From Aquilaria yunnanensis (lineage: Eukaryota; Streptophyta; Magnoliopsida; Malvales; Thymelaeaceae), in the NCBI GenBank assembly GCA_039654915.1, contig CM077594.1:109506893-109570892 (forward strand): 64,000 nucleotides of DNA, written 5' to 3'. The notes below the pieces were generated by a model that made no database searches, was not told the DNA's origin, and worked only from the letters and a program-made list of their open reading frames with translations. A program made the position numbers and the translations under genes. Numbering within the stretch: position 1 is the first letter of the stretch; each line of letters begins with the position of its first letter. Of the stretch, positions 11,302 to 23,487 are shown one piece after another.

Positions 11302-12510
11302 TAAAAATTACCAAAAACCCCTTTAAGTTTGGTGAAACCTACAATTATTCCTCCATTTCTTAAATACCTACACTTATCCCCCTAAAAAACTAACTCCTTC
11401 TTTCACCGTTATAAAATAAAAGGAAAAATGTCTAAGTTTGCCATCGTAGCCTTCTTACATAGAAATTTTATCCTCCAGCTTATACATCTAACATGCTCGG
11501 CGAATTCCTTTCCTTTTATGGGTAGAGGAAGACCGGCGGTTGCGGGTTCTCTGGACAGTGTTAGCGGTGGCAGTACGATGAATCGGAGCGGCGGTTTCGT
11601 GTGCGGCTGGTGACGGGGATCGCGCACGGCTGGCGACTGGAATCAGAAGGGCTAGGAATCGCGAACAGCTGGCGATGATTCATCCAATTCGTCTGATTGA
11701 TTCATCCGATTCGTGACTGGCAGGGAATCGAATTCCTCTTCTTTGCTTCTTTTCCGATTCAGAAGCCCTTTCATGCTCCGATTCGAGAATGTCCGGTTGC
11801 TTCCTCTCCTTTTCCGATTGATTCGCGAACGTCCAATTGATTCCTCTTCGCTTCTTTTCCGATTCGAACACCATTTCGTGCTCTGGTTGAGCGACCTCTT
11901 CTGCTTTTCTTTCTGGTAATTTGAAACAATTGTTGGGAGGAGAGGAAGAGGAAGCGAGGAGATGGGCAAATCAGATGAGCCATCGGAACCAGTGGCAAGA
12001 GCGAAAGATGAGTGGGCTAATCCTCCACAGAGAGGCGACGGCGATGAAGATGAGATGGGTATCCAAAATCGACGGAGGGGAGGGTCAGAGAGGAGCTGGA
12101 GGGAAGGGAGGAGAGAAGCCGGAGGGGAGGGGCTGGGAGGAGCCGGAGAAGGCAGAGAGGAAGGAGAGGAGGGAGTAGACGGAGAGGAGAAAGGAAGCGG
12201 AGAGGTGGGAAGAGGGAGAAGGAAGAAGGGCGGCGGGGAGGAGGACGGGAAAAGAGAAGATGGGTCTGGAGGTTTTTAAGGTATGACGTTGATAATCGAA
12301 TCAAGCGGAGGAGTGCCATTAGAATCATTAGAAGGGGGTAAAGTTTCAAAGAAAGAAAGCGAGGAGGACAAAGTCGAACATTTTTATCTTTTCTTTAATA
12401 ACTGCCATTCACGGAGTTAAATGTTGAGAGGGGCAAGTGTTGGTACTTGAAAATTGAAGGACATAAGTGTAGGTTTCACGAAACCTCAGTGAATTTTTGG
12501 TAATTTTTCC
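11302..12510. mobile_element. Mutator-like element, possible Pack-MULE
   Basis: The left end TAAAAATTACCAAAAACC and the reverse complement of the right end (GGAAAAATTACCAAAAATTC) align and stay alignable for about 140 bp, for example GGTGAAACCTACAATTAT against CGTGAAACCTACACTTAT. A 10-bp direct repeat, TTTCTTTTTG, flanks it at 11292-11301 and 12511-12520. It lacks a transposase. The interior (about 11490-12290) is much more GC-rich than the surroundings, with a strongly purine-biased block at 11935-12270. That contrast is what captured host DNA would look like, but I cannot name a donor gene. Confidence 0.8.
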
Positions 12511-13569
12511 TTTCTTTTTGAAATAAAAGTTAATGCATCTTAATTATATTAAGGACTTATCTAAACTTTTGCTTTTATCTAGTGGAGGAATCGACAAAAA
12601 AAAGCTAAAGAAACAGCTATTGAGATATAATATTTATTAAACTTACTTGAACATCTATCAATTATTTACAACAATCTTATAAAATGACTTATATATAAAA
12701 ATAACATTCAATAAGCTATTGCTAACATTTAATATTTCTTAGGCTATTGTAGGATATATTAATTATGTGAATTGAAATAGTACTAACTATTAAACTTCTC
12801 TAGAATTTTTATTTTTATTTTATTTCAATAATTAGTCATAATAAGGCTCATATTAATTTTTAAATCCTCAAATTTTCATTCTTTAGTAATTATTTTTCAA
12901 ATAAATTTTAATAATTAATAAATGAGCCGTAGCAATTATTGCCTCATAAGCAAATTTAGGAGCTAATTTTATATTATATCAAAACAATTTTATTTAACCA
13001 ACACTACATAATTTTATAAAAATTAATTAAAAAAATCATTTATATAGGGTATAAAAGCAAACGTCCCTTAGAAAATGAAAAGTTATATATTTGAAAATGG
13101 AAAAATTATTGATATTTTTTTGGGTTTATCTAGATAACTATTTAAATTAAAATATATTTTAATTTACATAAGCAATTTGTTCCATAATGGCCAAAGAAAA
13201 ATATTTATGCGTTTTGGCTAAGCTAGGGGTTAAATGAAATCATGACCTAACTCTAGGATCGACTAGTGTGATTAACATTTTATTTTGGTGCAGTGATTAA
13301 ACCTTTTTATTATAATAGCTAAAGACTCAATAAGGCCTCATCCGATTTAGCCCAAGTACCCTAGACTTAGAAAAAAATAAATAAATCCATATGTTGGCTT
13401 AAGCTTAAAATCAATAAAACTCGAGTAAGCCAAGCTCAAGTTTAATAGGAGGCATGAGCCCAACACAAGCTCAAGCTACTCAACAAGTGTTCAGCTCGTT
13501 TTCATGCATAGTTATTATATAACCGTTTATTTTCTTAATAACACAAATATTTATTAGTAATGTTGAATA

Positions 13570-13700
13570 TAGATGTCCCCAACCCCTTAGCATAGTAGCT
13601 AAGGATTAAGGGGGACATTAGAGAGGTCTAGGATTCAATTTCAGCCTCCCCACTTCCTACCAGGGGTTTCAATACTATTATTACTAGATATATTGCAATT
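13570..13700 (+). repeat. SINE-like, tRNA-derived segment
   Basis: A box-A-like TTAGCATAGTAGCTAAGG at about 13587 is followed about 40 bp later by a box-B-like GGTCTAGGATTCAATTTC. This is the spacing of RNA polymerase III promoters in plant SINEs. The segment ends in an AT-rich tail with 'attattact'. It cannot fold as a working tRNA by eye. Confidence 0.4.
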
Positions 13701-13850
13701 TATAAATCATAAATATATTGCACCATATATCCTTACTGATTTTATAAAATATTATTTTAAAATGAAAAATATTCAACCTAATTGTTGACACCTTTTTTAT
13801 ATGTATTCTAATTATTTTCATTATAATTTCCCGAATATATATAACAATGA

Positions 13851-13916
13851 ATGAAAAGAATTATTAACAATTTTTAAATCTCAATGAAAAGAATTATTAA
13901 CAATTTTTAAATCTCA
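13851..13916. repeat. Two tandem copies of a 33-bp unit
   Basis: ATGAAAAGAATTATTAAC at 13851 recurs exactly at 13884, and the whole 33-bp unit is duplicated without change. It is a recent local duplication in noncoding DNA. Confidence 0.85.
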
Positions 13917-14843
13917 ATCATATTAAGGTCATTTACCAATTAAATTTTTTTTGTCAATAAGAAAATGAAATAACATTAATATTTATTTAAAAAATTTGAG
14001 TTTATTATCTTTTTTCATTTTATACATGTGTGTATGCAGTAAATTGATGTAAAACGTAAAAAAAAATCCTAAGATAAATTGAAAAAGAAAAAACATAGAA
14101 AAAAGCATTGACATACGAAATATTGCGCTATTTTACATGAGAACCCGACAAATTGTGAGAATTTGTTTACCACATATGATAGAACTTTGGTAAGCAATAT
14201 GCTTCCTACATTATGCTATAACTAAGCTAGTTTGGTAACTTTTCAAAGTCCTGAAGGAACTGATATTCAAATTTTTAATAAGCTAATCTTTATATCAAAC
14301 ACGTGCGAGGTGAAATAAAGATGAGTTTCTTCTCCCTGAGTAAGGTTTTAAGTTCAACTCTTATGAATGAAGAAATAAAAAAAAAAATGCTTTTGTAAAG
14401 CTTCCCCTCCCTAATTAAAAAGGTTCTGATTCAGCTCAATTAGAATTAGTAGGAGCCTAATATAACTACTAGATATTGGAGATTTGGAGGTAACAAAAAA
14501 GACTAGAAAAGAAACAGCTAATGTTGTTTTTTTTTTTTATAGTTAATTTTCTCACATTTAAGCATATTGTTAAGCAAACTAAGAGCATCTATCGGGACAT
14601 GAGTGGAACCCGTAATAACTAATAAGTTCAAAAACAAGAGAGAAATACCATAAATGAACCCATAGTGTAAAATGAATCCTGACAATTCTCAGAAACCAAT
14701 TCTTCAAGGAAGTCACAATTAACATCTTCCAGCTCTTATCCTGAAAAATGTACTTAGAAAACCAAAATATAAAAAAGGACCACCATTACAATGCAAGCGA
14801 AGGCCTTATTACAAAAGCTGATGAAACAATTTGGAGCCATCAT

Positions 14844-17800
14844 TTATTCAAGGTGATCATGAGGCCTTATTGACATGAACATTGCAGCATACTGAAGCAG
14901 CCTGCGATTTCCATTTTGGTTGACAGAAATCATTGGAGCTCTGTTTGTCCTCATTCTGTAACGCCTCCAAGCAAGTTGGATGTTCACAGCTGCCCACGTC
15001 CTCCAGTTGGAAGAGTAGTATCTAGCTGTTCTCTTCAGCCTCTCATTTGCGAACTTGTACCTGAAGTGATCTGTGATGTACCTCAAATGCTCGGCATCGA
15101 GGCCGAATGCTTCAATTGATTCTACACAAACAAATGTGGCAGAAGAGGCTGGAAGCCGAGCCATGAAGGGCCGCCTGAGACACCAAGACAGCAGCTCATC
15201 ACCCAGAAAGCCTCCCGGTTCAAGCACACTTGTTGCTACCATGCCTTTGTTAAGGCTTTGGCAGCGCTTCACACGTCCACGAACTATAAAGGTCATTCTT
15301 GGCACAGGATCTCCTTCTCTAATTATCTACTTCATAGGAGAATATGGTTGAGGAGTTGCACAAACGTACAGTAGTTTTGTAGTAAAAAGTTGAGCACAAT
15401 TTGGAAGATACCTTTTCGTCTTTAGAGTAGACTAGTGGCTTAACCCGATCACATATATTGTCAAGGATAAGATCATCCAAGTTGTGGAACAAAGGTACCT
15501 GAAAAAAAATCAAAACTGCAGTAAGTAAATGGGTGAATTAGCAAAGCCTAATAGTTTAAGCCATCAAATAAGGTTACCAAGAATAGAAGAGAGATTTGCC
15601 TTTTTGATGAGATCTAGGCAGAGATAGCGCTTAATATCTCTGCGCAGTCCTTCAGGAAAGTCCTTGATTAACTCCATCTCATCTGCTCCTCCCAATGTAG
15701 CCCATCTCTGGCGTTCAAAATGACGAACTCTCTGCCTTAAACGTGAAGGCAACTGCCTACGCCTCATCCACCATTCCATGTCTCTGCACCTCAGTTGCAT
15801 TTTCCTCTTTGTTGCCATGACGGCATGCAAGAAAACCTTCAATGTGGATGGCAGATCATTTTCAATATTGGACTCGAGTGTGAAGAAAATGAACGTTGTG
15901 ATGCCGATACATTACATTTAAAGCAACATACTCACCTGGATGTTACCAATCAATAAGGTAAAGAGCAGCAAGCCGCTGAGAACAATACAAATACTAAACA
16001 TCACTTCTAGCCAGTTGCTGGTTGGCTCAAGATCGTTGCCAAATGTGCTACAAACAGAAAGCCAAAAGGTTCCTTGATGATACTGGCCATTGATTTCATA
16101 TGTTTGGAACAGAGAACTTAACCCTCTGTCATGCTGTATATTAAAGAAGAGAAATAGTCTTTGATTCGAATAGATGGAGAAAATTAAAGAGAAAGGCATT
16201 TACCTAAGCGTCATGAGGCCCCAAAATATTGGATAAAGGATTTTAACAGCAAGAGAATGGCTAGAAATGACAGGAAGAGCCCACTTGTAAATCCCATACT
16301 TGAAAGGGCCATTTACATCCAAACAAAGCGTCTTCCTGACCATCAGCGTTGAGTTACTCTCGCAGGGATTTCCCAGAGTTCCTGAGGGCAAAAAAGATTG
16401 ATAGCAAACTTCTTCTGAGCAGGAGAGGGAGAGGACGTTGCACTTGCCATTTCTATCACATTGCTTGAGGCACGCGGCTACGCGCTGGATCGCAAGGACA
16501 TACCAGCAACCTCCAGCGACCTGCAATCCGATAATAAATGAAATGCAGCACTAGGGAAAGGGAGATGAAAATCTGAGGAGGAAGCACGTACATGGGAAGC
16601 GATGAAGTAAGCTATGAGATTAAGGCCAAAGCCCCACCAAATGGTGCCAAAGATGTAACCTGTGACCTTTTGCATTCTTCTCATCAAAGAAATGCTGTGA
16701 TACACCTTTGGGAGGAATTGGAACAAGAAAATCAGCAAAAGGATTGTCATTATCATCTTGATTTGTTCTTCCCGGATTAATTTTGGTACAACTAACCAGA
16801 ATACTGCCTGAAAGTCGAAAACTTAGCATAAGAGTTCTGAAACCCTGCTCTAATCAACACAATGGAATACATACACATGCTTTGTCCTCAACATAATGAT
16901 GTACCTCTTTTTTTTTTTTTTTAATGAAACATTAGCAAGTACTACAGATTATTCACAATTCTATATCATGAGTTCATGACAAGCAATTTATCTTTTTCTT
17001 CAACAGAAAAAAAAAAATAAAGAAATAAAGCAATAAGAATGCTTAGCTCTCTGGACTGGAAAAACATTTGGGCAATACAAACAATAAAATAAGGACCTGA
17101 GGAACCGGAAGGATCACGAAAGCATCAAACCAGAAGCCCTTGAAGGACCCGAGGTAATGCGACGCAATCGCAAGCGGGTCCCACACTAATTTCCCGCATC
17201 CGACAACGAGCGACTCTCGAGAAACGTACGCCAGCTTGAACTGGAGCCACAGGTGAAACACGTGTACTGCGTCGACGCAAGTGCGGACCACGGTGACGAC
17301 CGCCGCGAGCCCGCCGTCCATGTAGAGGCACGGCGAGCCGCCACGGCCGATCGAGAGCGAGTAGAAGAAGAGAGGGTCGACGGCCAGCGCCAGAGCCCGT
17401 GCCAGCAGGAAGGCGCGGTTCCACCGCTGGACCCGCTTGCTGCGCGGGTCGAGCACGGTCCCGAATGGGCCAGTCGGGTACCGAGTATCGGGCTTCTTGG
17501 AGCGGGTCTGGATGGGCACGAGGGAGGAACCGGCGGAGGCCTCCCATTCGGGCTGGTGGGCGCCGTCGCAGCTGGTGGAGTGGAAGACGGGAACGCCTAC
17601 CTGCGTGCAAGCATAGCATTCGATTGAGTTGGAAATAGGGCTGTCGTCGCAAGCATTATGGCCGCCTACGCCATCGCTGTCGCTGCTCTGCCTCTCTCGG
17701 TGGGGCTGCTGGAGTCCCCAACCCCAAATGCCAATCCACCTGGGAAGAAAACTACAATTAGTACCACCTGACATCTAAATTCAACCACTTCTAACAGTCA

Positions 17801-17891
17801 TTAATTTGCTGCCTTACTAGAAAGGGAAAAAGCAAAGCAGCAGAGATGGGAAAGGGGAGAACCTTGAGAAGTTGAAGCGGAGGTTGGGCAT
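14844..17891 (-). CDS. CNGC2: Cyclic nucleotide-gated ion channel 2 (DND1-type)
   Basis: Eight coding exons on the minus strand: 17891-17863, 17739-17097, 16807-16592, 16520-16204, 16047-15936, 15836-15600, 15498-15412 and 15326-14844, giving 707 aa (Arabidopsis CNGC2 is 726). Exon 2 carries the CNGC2-typical N-terminal cysteine motif ECYACTQVGVP and segments S1 to about S4. Exon 3 holds RRMQKVTGYIFGTIWWGF and S5. The pore in exon 5 has FGND (N406, D407), the CNGC2-type filter rather than GYG. The cyclic-nucleotide-binding fold has a phosphate cassette at about 586-600 (GGFLGDELLSWCLRRP). A calmodulin-binding IQ motif lies at about 659-672, and the C-terminus ends SIRPHDHLE. The family conducts Ca2+ at the plasma membrane and acts in immunity and calcium tolerance. 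The start was chosen because MPNLRFNFSRW aligns with family N-termini. Intron 6 appears to be GC-AG. Confidence 0.95.
15499..15599 (-). other. Noncanonical GC-AG intron in CNGC2
   Basis: Exon 6 ends ATCAAAAAG and is followed by GCAAAT at 15599-15594. The next exon starts at 15498 after TTTCAG. Joining here keeps the conserved protein sequence DLIKKVPLF in phase. The nearest GT (about 15578) would shift the frame. GC donors with a strong upstream AAG are the accepted minor class of U2 introns. Confidence 0.75.
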
Positions 17892-18010
17892 GGTGGGAAG
17901 AGGTGAAGAGGAACCATGGATGGGATGGGATGGGAGATGGGGAGGAGTACTGATACTGCTGGACAGGAATGGAGTAATAAATTAGTGAGGAGATAGGGAA
18001 AGGAATAGGG
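17892..18010 (-). promoter_or_regulatory. Pyrimidine-rich CNGC2 leader with an upstream out-of-frame ATG
   Basis: Read on the minus strand, the 120 nt before the start codon are dominated by C and T. An ATG at 17917-17915, 26 nt before the main ATG, is in another frame and would overlap the main start if it lies in the mRNA. The main ATG has the better context (ACC before it). No clear TATA box is visible and the transcription start is not known. Confidence 0.35.
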
Positions 18011-20182
18011 GAGGGGAATGAAGAGGATCAATCTGGTTAATATGTTATCGGAAAAAGACCAAATAATTGCCATTGATTAAGATACTGATGACGGCCGCTG
18101 GGTTGGCTTGGCTGTGTCGCTGTCTCTGTCTAGTAGCCACATGGAGACTGCCTTCGTGTTCCGCCAACCATTTTCAGGTCCACCATGACAATGGTAGCGT
18201 TACGTTTTGAAATTAATTTTACACGGACGAAACTGCATTAATTTACGTCGCGGCAAAAGATTCAGTTACATAATAGAACAAATCCTCGACTAATTTACCT
18301 TTTCTCGGAAAAAAATTTGTGGTAAGTGTTTTCTTTAAAGGTAAAAGAGTTTTCCCTTGTTCCGTCCGGTAGTTGTTGGGAGCAAAGGTCTCACGGTTTC
18401 ATGCTTTATATTATTCATTAAGGAAGAACATCTAATTGAAGCATAGATCAATTTTCAGACGCTAGCCTTTGGGTTTGGGTTAGTTTAATCATAAATTTAT
18501 GTCTCAGCCACTTGAGCCTTGTAGTTTGGGGGCACTTGTGAAGATCGGAGTTCAACCTTCTCACCTAAAATGTTATAACTTGTTACATTGCAATCTGATA
18601 TAGCTAATAACACTATTAGCAACATCTGGATTGCTGGTTCTCGACCTTGGCCTATTACGGCTAAAGACGCTTTGTGGAGGTGCCTGCAAATATGCCTTCT
18701 CACGTTTAGCAAACATGATAATTCATGAAATATGATACTCCATTAGGCATTAGCATATGATATCCAATTCGTATTATTTTTTTTAAAAAAATAAGCATTC
18801 ACTTTCTTAGATATGGAGAGCACATATCTCTAGGAGTACGACTCACACCCCATGTATACAAGTGTGTTTAATGGAAAGGTAAATTATACACATTACCAAG
18901 TAAAAATAAGATAATAATTTAGATGGCTGCGGAGGGGGTTGTGGTGTGGTGTCACAATTGAGGATTGAGTCGTTAGCCATTAGGCGCACGACAGAGGTAG
19001 CAGCTCGCTCCCAAATAATTCAATAGGTGTCATGACATGATTAGGCGACTCATCTGAGATTACTAGAAAAAGATTACGCAACATTGATTAATATGCAAAT
19101 CTAAAAAAAAGAACAAGGAAAAATTCCTGACTCATTCCAAATCAACCTACTATTTTTTTTTTCAACTTAAATATACCACTGATGTTTTTAGAGTATCCAA
19201 ATTGATTACTCTTTATTAAATTTAGTGTTTAATTCAACATCAAATTGTTGAATGTCTGACAATAATGAATTACTTCAAGTATGCATTTCTTTTATTTCTA
19301 CTTTCTAATTTTAATACTATTACCTAGTTTCTACGTAAACTATAATACATTTAATGAGTTGTAAATTTTAATCCCAATTTTCCTTAGTTTATAATAAATC
19401 ATATTCATTTCACTCAGAATATTATTATATATGACTTTTTTTTTCATGGAAAACACTGATTTTACATAAAAATATTATCATAATTTAATTGAGAGTGACT
19501 GAATTGACCAATATAAAAACATAAGTGACAAATTTGAATTGGGAAAAAGAAAACAATAAAGTGGTCAATTTGGGAAGAATCACAACCAATAATAATATTA
19601 TTCTTGTGATTTCTACCTAATTAATATCATAAGATGGGATACGGAAAGGACAGCGGCGTACGGGACACAAACATTACTTGTCTTTTGCAATGATTTAAGA
19701 TAATCTCCATGTGCCTACCAATCTTCATGGTCATGCACTATTGGACTTGGTCCTTCCCTTTCTTTTCTTGCCCCCTCCTTCTGGGTTATTTGCTCTCCTG
19801 GCCTTATCACACGTATAATACTTTAAAATCTCCAATTAAAAACATGTGGGACTACGACGACGCTGTGTTTATATATGCTTTACAATATTCCTAATTAAAC
19901 GGGTGGTGCTAACACGTGGTGGTGTTGTTAAGAAGCCACTATTTAATTATATATAATTGGGTGCCTTGGGGGGTTGTTTCCAATAAATATTTTTAAATGC
20001 GATTTTTTTTATTATAAGAATTCCACATAAAACTATTTTCTTCTTCTTTCACTCGACGTGAAGGCCTGATCCACAGCCATGTGAAAGCCAAGAGCATCGA
20101 AGAGCGACAAAAAAGAATAAGGCCCCGCCTTCACTTATTATATTTTTCCGACAAAAGAAAATGAATTATATGTATATATATA
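18011..20182. other. Upstream and intergenic DNA with no gene
   Basis: The first few hundred bases are probably the CNGC2 promoter. A SINE-like piece lies at about 18497-18590 on the plus strand, with a box-B-like GGAGTTCAACCTTC, but it has no clear tail. The remainder is AT-rich. The 61-codon open frame at 19709-19894 has no support as a gene. Confidence 0.4.
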
Positions 20183-20418
20183 CTCCCTCGTCCAAGATTT
20201 GTTGCTCTATTTATTTTTAGTAATTAATCTAAAATTTTTTATTTTTAATATTTTAATATATAAATAACAAAATTTTATATATGAAAGATAAATTAAGACA
20301 TATATTTTCTAAATATATATATTATTTTTAATTTTTTATAACAAATAAGAATATAAATAAATTTAAGTCAAAATATAATAAAAAAATCAAACGCATCAAA
20401 AGTTTTGGGATGAGAGAA
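20183..20418. mobile_element. Stowaway-like MITE, decayed
   Basis: The left end CTCCCTCGTCC and the inverted right end (TTCTCTCATCCC) flanked by TA (20181-20182, 20419-20420) fit Stowaway. The interior shares AT-rich motifs with the element at 1588-1820 ('aagtcaaaatataataaa' here against its complement there), so the two belong to one family. Confidence 0.75.
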
Positions 20419-20420
20419 TA

Positions 20421-21410
20421 TATACCTACATATTAGTGTTTATGTATACCAGTGAAACTATTAATGTTTCTTATATAATAAAGTTATGGATCTGCTCATG
20501 CTGTAAATTAAACGGGAGATAAGTTATCTTTGTCTGTAATCCTTCTTCTTTTTTATTATTATTGGAAATTTAGGGGAAAAATGCAAAGTCTTATTAAATT
20601 CGAATGGCTAACAATTTGCACCATTCATGTGCTCATTAGATGTGAACTATAGAAACTAAAAAAAATATTACTGGCATATGTATGATTTAATATCAAACAA
20701 CAATGAGAATACGTATATCTTAATATTTTTTCCACTAAAAGATTACAGTTGCTTAATTACATGCTCCATCACGACTTGGTATTCGGCTAGCTATTCGAAG
20801 CAGCACAACACTCAACAAATCCAGTCACTTCCCCTTTACATCAACTTTTCTTTTCAGGCTTCTCGATGCCTAGCTAGTTAATCCAATATTTTTGCTTAAT
20901 ATGTTGGTAACTAGTTAGCTAGGGTCCAACATGATTCCGTAAAATTGATTTGAGGGCCCAAAATCGCTTGTTGATCTTGAACTCTTCACTCTTCTTCTTG
21001 AGAAATACATGGGGCCTCATAATGTGATGTTTGTGATGATTGTCAATTATTACAGACCATTGATTAACGTGAGAACTACATAATTTACATGACCTCACAA
21101 TTTTTGCAATGACTATTGATAGTCACTAGCCGTTACGTTATATATGTTTTCTTAAAAACAATTAAATGCCAATTTTCAAAATGTCATTCATTGGTGCAGC
21201 TAACTAATGCCTGTCTCTTATTGGAGTTAATTATTTTTGCCTAAGTAAAAACTTGTGGTTTGGAGAAAATTATAATTTGCTCATCCATGTTCCAAAAACT
21301 TACACTTGACAATTTAACTAAGGGAAAAAAATTAAAAAATTATATACTTTTATATTTATATAGGAAAAAAAAATTTAGGATATTTGGCTAGAGATGAACA
21401 CTAGATACTT
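20421..21410. other. AT-rich intergenic DNA
   Basis: No coding region, RNA gene or bounded repeat could be supported. A short open frame at 20678-20881 has no recognisable features. Confidence 0.4.
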
Positions 21411-21978
21411 TGAAGGTAGGGAATATTATCTAGACCCCTTGAGGTTTAGTCAAACCGTACACTTTTGTCCCTACTATTTAAAATACCTACATGTACCCTT
21501 ACAAAACTAACTTCATAATTCATCATTACAAAATAATAGACAAATGTATCACTCTGTCCTCCTAAATCCTAATATTCTTCCTTGGAAACTTCCCCTAACA
21601 TATTGTTGCATGTGTGTAATATATCTTAAAACCATACTCTACCCACAAAAGTGCACAGATCGTTTTATAGTACGGGAGAGTGGATGTCGATCCCACGATG
21701 ATTGTAGAGTGATTTGAACAATTACCAAACTTTGCACAATCGATCTTAGCTAAACCAACAACAATAATAAGAATTAATCTAATAACTACCCAAATTTACC
21801 TAAAACCTAAATTATCTATTTAGCTGATTCAAATCTAGCACTACCCTACCTCACTAACTCACATTTTTCAAGAGTTTTCTTAACTTAACTAAGCACACTT
21901 CTTATGGCTTTTGTAACTTGAATTGGGTTGATGGTGAAATAATGTTAAGTCCTAGTTTTTTCTACTTGTTGGTGTTGT

Positions 21979-22170
21979 ATGTTCCTTGTTTCCTTGTTTT
22001 CCCAAGCTAAGGAATTCTCTCTCTTCCTTAACATAACAAGTATTCTTATCTCTTGTACTATCTTTAGAAGAGATATGTTCCTTGTTTCCTTGTTTTCCCA
22101 AACTAAGGAATTCTCTCTCTTCCTTAACATAACAAGTATTCTCATCTCTTGTACTATCTTTAGAGAATAC
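21979..22170. repeat. Two tandem copies of a 96-bp unit
   Basis: The stretch beginning ATGTTCCTTGTTTCC at 21979 recurs at 22075 with few changes. Because 96 is a multiple of three, an open frame spans both copies, but the resulting peptide is just the repeat read through and is not evidence of a gene. Confidence 0.85.
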
Positions 22171-23487
22171 ATTATAGGCTCAATCTACCAACACCTTAAC
22201 ACCTGGAACAAGTCTCCCAACTTTGTCCCGATGTGCTACCTTCCTTATCTAGGTTCAATTTCCCTCTCACTTTCCCAAGCATAAAGAGAAATCCAAGGCT
22301 TTAATTGATTGTGGCCATCAACCAGTCAAATAACATTTAAGAACAAGGCAAGGAATAAACAAGCATTGAAGAAAAAAACTAGATATCCATTCATGAAATC
22401 AACCATCAACACCAATATCAATTCACTTCAACCATAAAAAGTGCTAAATGAACTACTTCATGGCTAATGAAAAAAGAAACATCATTCTTGGATTCAACAC
22501 AATATCTAACAAGTCAAAGAAGAAAAAAATGAAGAAAATAACCAAAAACAACTTCCTTGTTTTCCCATGCTAATAAATTTTCTCTATTCCTTAACATAGC
22601 AAGTATTCTCATCTCTAGTACTATCTTTAGAAGAGACATTATAGGCTCCATTTACCAACACCTTAACACTTAGAACAAGTCTCCCAACTATGTCCTGACA
22701 TGCTACCTTTCTTACCTAGGTATAATTTTCCTCTCATTTTCCCAAGCATAAAAAGAAATCCAAGGCCTTAATTGATTGTGGCCATTAACCAATCAAGTAA
22801 CATTCATGAACAAAGTAAGGAATAAACAAGCATTGAAGAAAAAAAATTAGATATCCATTCATGAAATCAACCATCAACACCAATATCAAGTCACTACAAC
22901 CATATAAAGTGCTAAATGAACTACTTCATGGCTAATGAAAAAAGAAACATCATTCTTGGATTTAACACAACATCTAACAAGTTAAAGAAGAAAAAGAGGA
23001 AGGAAATAACCAAAAGCAACTTCCTTGTTCTCCCAAGCTAAGGAATTATTTCTCTTTCTTAACATAGCAAGTATTCTCATCTCTAGTACTATCTTTAGAA
23101 AAGACATTATAGGCTCCATCTACTAACACCTGAACACTTGGAACAAGTCTCCCAACTATGTCCTAATGTGCTACTTTCCTTACCTAGGTCCAATTTTCCT
23201 CTCACTTTCCCAAGTATAAAGAGAAATCCAAGGCCTTAATTGATTGTGGCCATCAACCAATCAAGTACCATTCAAGAACAAGGTTAAGGAATAAAAAAGC
23301 ATTGAAGAAAGAAACTAGATATCCATTCATGAAATCAACCATCAACACCAATATCAAGTCACTATAACCATAGAAAGTGCTAAAAGAACTACTTCATGGC
23401 TAATGAGAAAAGAAACATCATTCTCAGATTCAACATAATATTTAACAAGTCAAAGAAGAAATAGAGGAAGGAAATAACCAAAAACCC
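22085..23487. repeat. Three tandem copies of a 468-bp unit
   Basis: Landmarks repeat at a constant interval: 'ctaaatgaactacttcatgg' at 22444 and 22912, with a variant at 23380; 'cttccttgtt(t/c)tccca' at 22552 and 23020. Copies are roughly 22085-22551, 22552-23019 and 23020-23487 and differ by scattered substitutions. The first unit begins in the 96-bp duplication. No coding signal is seen. Confidence 0.88.

Larger units (their letters stand above)
12521..14843. other. AT-rich intergenic DNA between the MULE and the channel gene
   Basis: No gene is seen. A stretch at about 13320-13510 has repeated 'gctcaag/aagctc' motifs typical of decayed hAT MITEs. A 33-bp tandem duplication lies at 13851-13916. 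A SINE-like segment is listed separately. The right end should include the 3' untranslated region of the channel gene. Confidence 0.5.

Noticed and set aside
11962..12279. Open frame of 105 codons rich in G, E and R
   Set aside because: It lies in a purine-only block inside a MULE; the absence of stops follows from composition and several overlapping frames are open.
13587..13660. Possible tRNA gene
   Set aside because: Box-A and box-B-like motifs exist but no cloverleaf can be drawn; it is listed as SINE-like instead.
17125..17652. Overlapping long frames opposite and alongside CNGC2 exon 2
   Set aside because: They are shadows of the GC-rich exon and have no family match.
22085..23487. 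Regular repeats that could recall a CRISPR array
   Set aside because: Units are 468 bp, near-identical throughout and without spacers; this is a plant nuclear tandem repeat.
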